12,000 bases of DNA from Zongyangia gallinarum (GTDB lineage Bacteria; Bacillota; Clostridia; Oscillospirales; Ruminococcaceae): contig CAJFQY010000044.1 of NCBI GenBank assembly GCA_904419315.1, positions 1 through 12,000 of the forward strand, written 5' to 3'. Positions 7,070 through 12,000 of the stretch are shown piece after piece. The position numbers were made by a program, and so were the translations under genes. The notes below the pieces were generated by a model that saw only the letters and a list, made by a program, of their open reading frames with translations, was not told the DNA's origin and ran no database searches. Every line of letters starts with the position of its first letter. Within the stretch, counting starts at the first letter, position 1.

Positions 7070-7261
7070 ATGGATGTACGGGTAGGAGATACTCTGCTGA
7101 TGAAAAAGGAGCATCCCTGCGGCGGAAAGGAATTTTTAGTGCTGCGTTCCGGTATGGACTTTCGTATCCGCTGCAAAAAGTGCGGCAGAGAAGTGATGGT
7201 GCCCCGGGTCAAGGTAGAAAAGAACATTAAAAAAATTGTGAGAGAACCAAGTGAGGGGTAA
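7070..7261 (+). CDS. DUF951 family small protein
   Basis: A 63-residue protein matching the DUF951 family of Firmicutes (YyzM-like), whose function is unknown. The family hallmarks are visible: VRVGDTLLMKKEHPCGG at the N terminus, then FRIRCKKCGREVMVPR. His15, Cys17, Cys35 and Cys38 could together bind zinc, and the basic, compact fold suggests a nucleic acid or ribosome partner; both are inferences. The start is fixed by GGAGGTG at 7057-7063; the same frame opens upstream at 6986, but that lies inside the promoter. It is the first gene of the operon, 10 bases before prfA. Confidence 0.9.
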   Translation: MDVRVGDTLLMKKEHPCGGKEFLVLRSGMDFRIRCKKCGREVMVPRVKVEKNIKKIVREPSEG

Positions 7262-7271
7262 GAGATAGACT

Positions 7272-8348
7272 ATGTTTGAAAAGCTTAAAAATGTAGAAGA
7301 CCGGTACGAAGAAATCAACAACCGCTTGATGGATCCCGCGGTGGTAAGTGACAACGAACAGTATAAAAACCTGATGAAGGAATACAAGAACCTGACCCCC
7401 ATTGTGGAGAAATACCGGGAATACACCGGGGTGAAAAAGACTCTGGATGAAGCCAAATCCCTGCTGGACGAAGGCGGCATGGAAAAGGACTTCCGGGAGA
7501 TGGTGGAGGAAGAGTATGCCGAGAGCAAGGAAAAGATCGAAACCATTTCCGAGGAGTTAAAGATTCTGCTGCTCCCCAAAGATCCTAACGATGAGAAAAA
7601 CGTCATTGTGGAGATCCGAGGCGGCGCCGGCGGCGACGAGGCGGCACTGTTCGCCAACTCCCTTTACCGGATGTACACCATGTATGCGGAAAGCCGTCAC
7701 TGGAAAAGTGAGGTGCTCTCCGCCAATCCCACCGAGCTTGGGGGCTACAAGGAGATCAGCTTTTCCATCGAGGGAGAAGGAGCTTATTCCCGGCTGAAAT
7801 TTGAAAGCGGCGTCCACCGGGTCCAGCGGGTTCCCGAAACCGAGACCCAGGGCCGTATTCACACATCTACCGTCACAGTGGCGGTGCTTCCTGAGGTGGA
7901 GGATGTGGAAATCGACATCAATCCCGACGACCTGCAAATTGACGCCTTCCGGGCCGGCGGCGCCGGAGGACAGCACGTCAACAAGACCTCTTCTGCCATC
8001 CGCATTACCCACCTGCCCACCGGGCTGGTGGTGGAGTGCCAGGATGAACGCAGCCAGTTTAAGAATAAGGATAAAGCCATGAAGATCCTTCGTTCCCGGC
8101 TTTATGAAAAGGCCCAGAGCGAGCAGAATGAAAAGATCGCTTCGGAGCGGAAGCTCCAGGTGGGCACCGGTGACAGAAGCGAGCGGATCCGCACCTACAA
8201 CTATCCCCAGGGCCGGGTGACGGATCACCGCATCGGTTTGACACTGTATAAGATTGAATCCATCCTCAACGGAGATTTGGACGAATTGCTTGACGCTCTG
8301 ATCACCTTTGACCAGGCCGAGAAGCTCCAGGCCCAGGGCGAAGAATAG
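7272..8348 (+). CDS. prfA: Peptide chain release factor 1
   Basis: Recognises UAA and UAG stop codons and triggers release of the finished protein on the ribosome. The 358-residue length is typical. The catalytic GGQ lies at 232-234 in FRAGGAGGQHVNKTSSAIR; its Gln234 is normally methylated by PrmC. The tripeptide that reads the stop codon is PET at 188-190 in VHRVQRVPETETQGRIHTS, the RF1-type PxT rather than the SPF of RF2, which makes it RF1. The start follows the upstream stop codon by 10 bases, with a GAGGGG at 7253-7258 somewhat far away. No prmC gene follows it here, unlike in Bacillus subtilis; sua5 comes next. Confidence 0.97.
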   Translation: MFEKLKNVEDRYEEINNRLMDPAVVSDNEQYKNLMKEYKNLTPIVEKYREYTGVKKTLDEAKSLLDEGGMEKDFREMVEEEYAESKEKIETISEELKILLLPKDPNDEKNVIVEIRGGAGGDEAALFANSLYRMYTMYAESRHWKSEVLSANPTELGGYKEISFSIEGEGAYSRLKFESGVHRVQRVPETETQGRIHTSTVTVAVLPEVEDVEIDINPDDLQIDAFRAGGAGGQHVNKTSSAIRITHLPTGLVVECQDERSQFKNKDKAMKILRSRLYEKAQSEQNEKIASERKLQVGTGDRSERIRTYNYPQGRVTDHRIGLTLYKIESILNGDLDELLDALITFDQAEKLQAQGEE

Positions 8349-8361
8349 GGGAATAACCGAA

Positions 8362-9393
8362 ATGAATACGCAAATACTCCCCATAGAGGATCCGGGAAAG
8401 GACGAAAGCTATGTGCGCCGGGCGGCGGAGATCCTCCGCGCTGGGGGCCTAGTCATCATCCCCACCGAGACGGTTTATGGGTTGGCGGCAAATGCCTTGG
8501 ATGGAAGCGCAGTCCGCCGTATCTATGAGGCAAAAGGCCGCCCTTCTGACAATCCATTGATTGTCCATGTCAGCAATATGGAGATGATTCCCCCTTTGGT
8601 GGAGGACTTTCCTGACGGGGCGCGGCGTTTGGCCGAGGCTTATTGGCCGGGCCCTCTGACCATCATTGTCAGAAAGAGCGGGCGCATTCCCCCAGAGACT
8701 TCTGGGGGGCTTGATACGGTGGCCATTCGCATGCCTTCTCATCCAGTGGCAAGGGCCATTATTGAGACGGCAGGAATTCCCCTGGCGGCTCCATCGGCCA
8801 ACCTTTCCGGCAAGCCCAGTCCCACCAATGCCCGCCGGTGCATCGAGGATATGATGGGCCGGGTAGACGCCATTGTGGACAGCGGCAACTGCCAGGTAGG
8901 GGTGGAATCCACCGTGATCACCCTGGCGGAGGGAAAGCCGCGGCTTCTGCGGCCGGGGGGGATTACCTTAGAGCAGCTGGAAGCTGTGCTGGGGCAGGTA
9001 GAGGTGGATCCGGCGGTGCTTCACAAACTGTCCGCCGGGGCGAAGGCCAGTTCTCCAGGCATGAAATACAAACACTACGCGCCTAAGGCCCATGTCATCC
9101 TAGTGGAGGGGAGCCTGCAACAGTTTGCAGAATATGTGAAAACCCATCAACAGGGAAAGACGGCTGCCCTTTGTTTTGACGGGGAGGAAGCATACCTTTC
9201 GGTAAGGGCTTTCTCTTACGGCAAAAAAGAAGACGCCGCCACCCAGGCGGCACGGCTTTTTGACAAACTACGGGAGCTGGATGACGCGGGGGAGGAGACA
9301 GTCTACGCCCGCTGCCCCGATAAAGAAGGGGTGGGCTTGGCAGTGTATAACCGGCTGATTAGAGCCGCAGGGTTTGAGGTGATCAAGCTGTGA
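8362..9393 (+). CDS. L-threonylcarbamoyladenylate synthase (Sua5/YwlC type)
   Basis: Makes threonylcarbamoyl-AMP from threonine, bicarbonate and ATP, the first step of the t6A modification at position 37 of ANN-reading tRNAs. The 343-residue protein has the two-domain Sua5/YwlC form rather than the short TsaC form. The YrdC-like catalytic domain (about 15-205) shows PTETVYGLAA, the nucleotide-binding KGRPSDNPL (58-66), and SAN at 145-147 in APSANLSG. The C-terminal Sua5 domain (about 230-343) opens with SPGMKYKHYAPKA. The start is the ATG at 8362: AGGGG lies 10 bases upstream, overlapping the prfA stop codon. The frame is open further upstream, but only through prfA sequence. Its stop overlaps the coaE start by 4 bases. 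Confidence 0.95.
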   Translation: MNTQILPIEDPGKDESYVRRAAEILRAGGLVIIPTETVYGLAANALDGSAVRRIYEAKGRPSDNPLIVHVSNMEMIPPLVEDFPDGARRLAEAYWPGPLTIIVRKSGRIPPETSGGLDTVAIRMPSHPVARAIIETAGIPLAAPSANLSGKPSPTNARRCIEDMMGRVDAIVDSGNCQVGVESTVITLAEGKPRLLRPGGITLEQLEAVLGQVEVDPAVLHKLSAGAKASSPGMKYKHYAPKAHVILVEGSLQQFAEYVKTHQQGKTAALCFDGEEAYLSVRAFSYGKKEDAATQAARLFDKLRELDDAGEETVYARCPDKEGVGLAVYNRLIRAAGFEVIKL

Positions 9394-10046
9394 GCTTTGT
9401 TTTAGGCCTGACCGGCCAGACTGGCGCTGGTAAATCCACCGTATCCGAGACCCTGCGCCAGGAAGGAATTGCTGTAATCGACGCGGATTTGGTGGCAAGG
9501 CAGGTAGTCTTGCCTGGGATGCCGGCCCTGGTGCGGCTGCGGGAAACCTTTGGCGAGGAGATTATCCGAGAGGGTGCCCTGGACCGAAAAAAGCTGGGCG
9601 GTATCGTCTTTGCCGATCCGGAAAGGCTGAGAACCCTCAATGAGATTATGCTTCCCGTGATCTGTGAGGAGATAAAGCGGCAGATGGCGCAGCTCTTTTC
9701 TCAGGGCAGGGATGTGGTGGTCCTGGACGCCCCCACCCTTTTTGAGAGCGGGGCGGATCAGATGTGTCAGGAAATCTGCGCTGTCATTGCTCCGGAGGAG
9801 GACCGTTGCCGGCGGATTATGGCCCGGGATGGGTTGAGCTATGAGCAGGCTATGGACAGGATTCATAGCCAGCCGGGAGACGATTTCTTTTATGAACACT
9901 GCCATATCATCATCGAAAACAGCGGCAGCCTTCAGGAACTTTATAAAAGCGCTGAAAAGCTTGCCCAAATGCTAAAGCTGAAAGGAAGACTATGCCAAGA
10001 CGAATCAAACAGATCTCTCAACGATCAAAGATTTTCTGGATTGTAG
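9390..10046 (+). CDS. coaE: Dephospho-CoA kinase
   Basis: Phosphorylates the 3' hydroxyl of dephospho-CoA with ATP, the final step of coenzyme A synthesis. The 218-residue product has the Walker A motif GQTGAGKS (9-16), the substrate-site DADLVAR (31-37), VLDAPTLFESG, and a LID-like RRIMARDGLSYEQAMDRI segment. The start is GTG, overlapping the sua5 stop codon in a GTGA arrangement, with GAGGTGAT at 9376-9383 as ribosome binding site. The last 20 or so residues (after KLAQMLKLKG) are unlike the usual CoaE end and overlap the next gene by 55 bases, which suggests that the C-terminal tail is a by-product of the overlap. Confidence 0.95.
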   Translation: MSFVLGLTGQTGAGKSTVSETLRQEGIAVIDADLVARQVVLPGMPALVRLRETFGEEIIREGALDRKKLGGIVFADPERLRTLNEIMLPVICEEIKRQMAQLFSQGRDVVVLDAPTLFESGADQMCQEICAVIAPEEDRCRRIMARDGLSYEQAMDRIHSQPGDDFFYEHCHIIIENSGSLQELYKSAEKLAQMLKLKGRLCQDESNRSLNDQRFSGL

Positions 10047-10612
10047 CGGTTTTGCTGGTGCTGGCTGTTGTATTGACCTCCCTGTTCTTTGTGGCAAGGG
10101 ATAAATATTACGAGATAGCCTATCCTTTAAAATATACGGATATTATCGACAAGTATGCCCAGCAAAACAATCTGCCCCGTGCCCTTGTCTATGCTGTAGT
10201 GCGCTGTGAAAGTGGTTTTGATCCCGAGGCTGTCTCCTCTATTGGAGCCAGGGGACTCATGCAGCTGACAGAGGAAACTTTTGACTGGGTGGGCTACCGG
10301 ATGGGAGACGACCGGGATCTTACTTACGACGACATGTTTAATCCTGAATACAATGTGGAATATGGAACCTTCCTTCTGCGCACCCTATTGGATGAGTATG
10401 GGACCATCGACAACGCCTTGTGCGGCTATCATGCGGGATGGGGGAGCATCCGCCAGTGGCTGAATGACCCCCAATATTCCAGCGATGGGAAGAATATCGA
10501 CCACATTCCCTATGGGGATACATCCAGTTATGTAGCAAAGGTCAAAAAGACCATGGAAAAATATAAAGAGCTCTATGATATGAACGAGGAGGTAAGTACC
10601 GATGAAAAATGA
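9992..10612 (+). CDS. Membrane-anchored lytic transglycosylase (GH23, Slt-like)
   Basis: Cleaves the MurNAc-GlcNAc bond of peptidoglycan, giving 1,6-anhydro ends. The 206-residue protein has a basic N terminus and one membrane segment (about 15-34), so the enzyme domain faces outside. The SLT domain shows the catalytic Glu73 in RCESGFDPEA, GARGLMQL (86-92), NVEYGTFLLR, and the C-terminal SYVAKV tyrosine. The usual AYNAG motif reads GYHAG (145-149), with His in place of Asn. The start at 9992 has AAAGGAAG just upstream (9981-9988), but it lies inside coaE. A transglycosylase directly after coaE is, from memory, a recurring arrangement in Clostridia. Confidence 0.92.
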   Translation: MPRRIKQISQRSKIFWIVAVLLVLAVVLTSLFFVARDKYYEIAYPLKYTDIIDKYAQQNNLPRALVYAVVRCESGFDPEAVSSIGARGLMQLTEETFDWVGYRMGDDRDLTYDDMFNPEYNVEYGTFLLRTLLDEYGTIDNALCGYHAGWGSIRQWLNDPQYSSDGKNIDHIPYGDTSSYVAKVKKTMEKYKELYDMNEEVSTDEK

Positions 10613-12000
10613 GAAAACCGCAGGCCAGCTTCTCCAGGAGCAGCTCTGCGAAAAACCAAAGAACAGCTATGAAATCATGAGCCAGGAGGAGCTCCAGAAA
10701 GCAGAGTCCTTCTGTGAAGATTATAAGGTATTCCTAGACCGGGCCAAAACCGAACGGGAAGCTGTGGAGGCCATTATCGGGATGCTAAAGGGCGCTGGCT
10801 ATGAGGAATTTGTCCTTGGGAAAAAATATGCCCCTGGGGACAAGGTCTACTATAACAACCGGGGCAAGGCCCTCATCTGCGCCACCCTGGGTACGGAGCC
10901 ATTGGAACAGGGCGTATACATCGCCGCCTCCCACATTGACTCCCCCCGGCTGGATTTAAAGCCCCGTCCGGTCTATGAGGACACCGAGCTCGCCCTCTTT
11001 AAGACCCACTATTACGGCGGCATCAAAAAGTACCAGTGGACCGCCATCCCCTTGGCTCTCCACGGCGTGGTGATCAAACGGGACGGGGAGACGGTGAAGG
11101 TCAATATCGGTGAGGACGAGCAGGACCCAATTTTCTGCGTCACCGACCTTCTGCCCCACCTGGCCACCGAACAGAGCAAACGGACCTTGGCGGAAGGGGT
11201 CAAGGGGGAGGAGCTGAATATCCTCATCGGCAGCCGTCCCTTTAAGGACGACAAGGCCAGCGAAAAGGTAAAGCTCAATATCCTCTCCATCCTCCACGAG
11301 AAATACGGCATGGTGGAAAGCGATTTTCTTTCCGCGGAACTGGTGCTGGTGCCGGCATTTAAAGCCAAAGACCTGGGCCTTGATCGGAGCATGATCGGCG
11401 CTTACGGTCATGACGACCGGGTCTGCGCCTACACCTCCCTGATGGCCACCCTCCAATGCAAAGCCCCGAAGAAGACTTCGGTGGTCATCTTCGCCGACAA
11501 GGAGGAGACGGGCAGCGAGGGAAACACAGGACTGGATTCCCGCTTCCTGGAATACTTCATCAGCGATCTGGCAGCCCCCTATAGTGTGGAGGGGAGAACA
11601 GTGCTGCAAAATTCCATGTGCCTGTCTGCGGATGTCAATGTAGCCTTTGATCCCACCTTCCCTGACGTGGTGGAGAGAAGAAATACCGCATATCTCAATT
11701 ACGGTGTTGTAGTGACCAAATATACCGGCGCCCGGGGCAAAAGCTCCACCAGCGATGCCTCAGCCGAATTTATGGGACGGGTCCGCTCTGTATTGGATGG
11801 GGCCGGTGTGGTATGGCAGACCGGTGAGCTTGGCAAGGTGGATTTTGGCGGCGGCGGCACCGTGGCCAAATACATTGCCGGCCTTTCGGTCGATGTCGTG
11901 GATGTAGGTGTTCCTGTCCTCTCTATGCATGCACCCTTTGAGGTTGTGGCAAAAAATGATGTATATAATACCTATCGGGCCTTCTATGAATTTTTAAATC
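10602..12000 (+). CDS. M18 family aminopeptidase (partial, 3' end missing)
   Basis: A metal-dependent aminopeptidase of the M18 family (aspartyl aminopeptidase group), which removes N-terminal residues from peptides in the cytosol. The frame runs from ATG 10602 to the window edge without a stop: 466 residues, close to the normal full length, so little is missing. Likely metal and catalytic residues are His111 (ASHIDSPR), Asp272 in GHDDRVC, Glu301/Glu302 in ADKEETGSEG, Asp344 (SADVN) and His443 (SMHAPFE). The ribosome binding site AGGAGGT (10587-10593) is 8 bases before the ATG. The gene overlaps the transglycosylase by 11 bases and is the last visible member of the operon. The order of catalytic residues fits M18, not M20 or M42. 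Confidence 0.93.
   Translation, partial: MKNEKTAGQLLQEQLCEKPKNSYEIMSQEELQKAESFCEDYKVFLDRAKTEREAVEAIIGMLKGAGYEEFVLGKKYAPGDKVYYNNRGKALICATLGTEPLEQGVYIAASHIDSPRLDLKPRPVYEDTELALFKTHYYGGIKKYQWTAIPLALHGVVIKRDGETVKVNIGEDEQDPIFCVTDLLPHLATEQSKRTLAEGVKGEELNILIGSRPFKDDKASEKVKLNILSILHEKYGMVESDFLSAELVLVPAFKAKDLGLDRSMIGAYGHDDRVCAYTSLMATLQCKAPKKTSVVIFADKEETGSEGNTGLDSRFLEYFISDLAAPYSVEGRTVLQNSMCLSADVNVAFDPTFPDVVERRNTAYLNYGVVVTKYTGARGKSSTSDASAEFMGRVRSVLDGAGVVWQTGELGKVDFGGGGTVAKYIAGLSVDVVDVGVPVLSMHAPFEVVAKNDVYNTYRAFYEFLN

Noticed and set aside
7557..8384. Long open frame on the minus strand opposite prfA
   Set aside because: It is the complement of a strongly conserved gene with biased codon use, has no good ribosome binding site that I can see and no recognisable motif.
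10956..11609. Open frame on the minus strand opposite the M18 aminopeptidase gene
   Set aside because: The plus-strand protein has all the family catalytic residues, so the opposite frame is a by-product of its GC-rich codon pattern.
1..12000. CRISPR array, tRNA or rRNA genes, insertion sequences, prophage genes
   Set aside because: I saw no regularly spaced repeats, no cloverleaf-like sequence, no transposase or phage protein motif in any of the gene products or gaps.

Overview
The window looks like a chromosomal stretch from a low-to-mid GC Gram-positive anaerobe of the class Clostridia, probably near Oscillospiraceae/Ruminococcaceae. The basis is protein character (an SLH-domain exported protein, an LtaS-like membrane sulfatase-fold enzyme, a DUF951 protein), strong AGGAGG-type ribosome binding sites, and a coaE/lytic transglycosylase pair. 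The taxonomic call is an inference; no rRNA or tRNA gene is present to anchor it.

Layout. (i) Positions 1-177 are AT-rich and noncoding, with a strong bidirectional terminator at 41-84. (ii) On the minus strand, 1710-178 is guaA (GMP synthase), preceded by a small GNAT acetyltransferase gene (2224-1736) whose stop codon lies just upstream of the guaA ribosome binding site; the two probably form one transcript. (iii) On the plus strand, 2426-3676 encodes an exported protein with cadherin-like and SLH domains. (iv) It converges on a minus-strand gene (5516-3726) for an LtaS-family polyglycerol-phosphate synthase-like membrane enzyme; one bidirectional terminator (3681-3711) sits between the two. 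(v) A 337-base AT-rich intergenic region (5517-5853) holds a terminator-like hairpin, an inverted repeat and a possible 11-codon reading frame with an excellent ribosome binding site. (vi) A minus-strand gene (6777-5854) encodes a multi-S1-domain RNA-binding protein. (vii) A good sigma-A promoter (6986-7014) starts a tightly packed plus-strand operon: DUF951 protein, prfA (release factor 1), sua5/tsaC-type threonylcarbamoyl-AMP synthase, coaE (dephospho-CoA kinase), a membrane-anchored lytic transglycosylase and an M18 aminopeptidase that runs off the window end.

How the genes work together. The right-hand operon groups translation functions (release factor 1, tRNA t6A modification) with the last step of CoA synthesis, peptidoglycan turnover and peptide breakdown; genes abut or overlap (4, 55 and 11 bases), which suggests translational coupling. 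The SLH protein and the LtaS-like enzyme both act at the cell envelope but are transcribed toward each other from separate promoters.

Overall this is mostly ordinary housekeeping sequence. I found no convincing new multi-gene system, phage, IS element or CRISPR array. The items most worth a second look are the mini reading frame in the 5517-5853 gap, the guaA 3' flank as a possible integration site, the SLH protein, and the gene-overlap arrangements.
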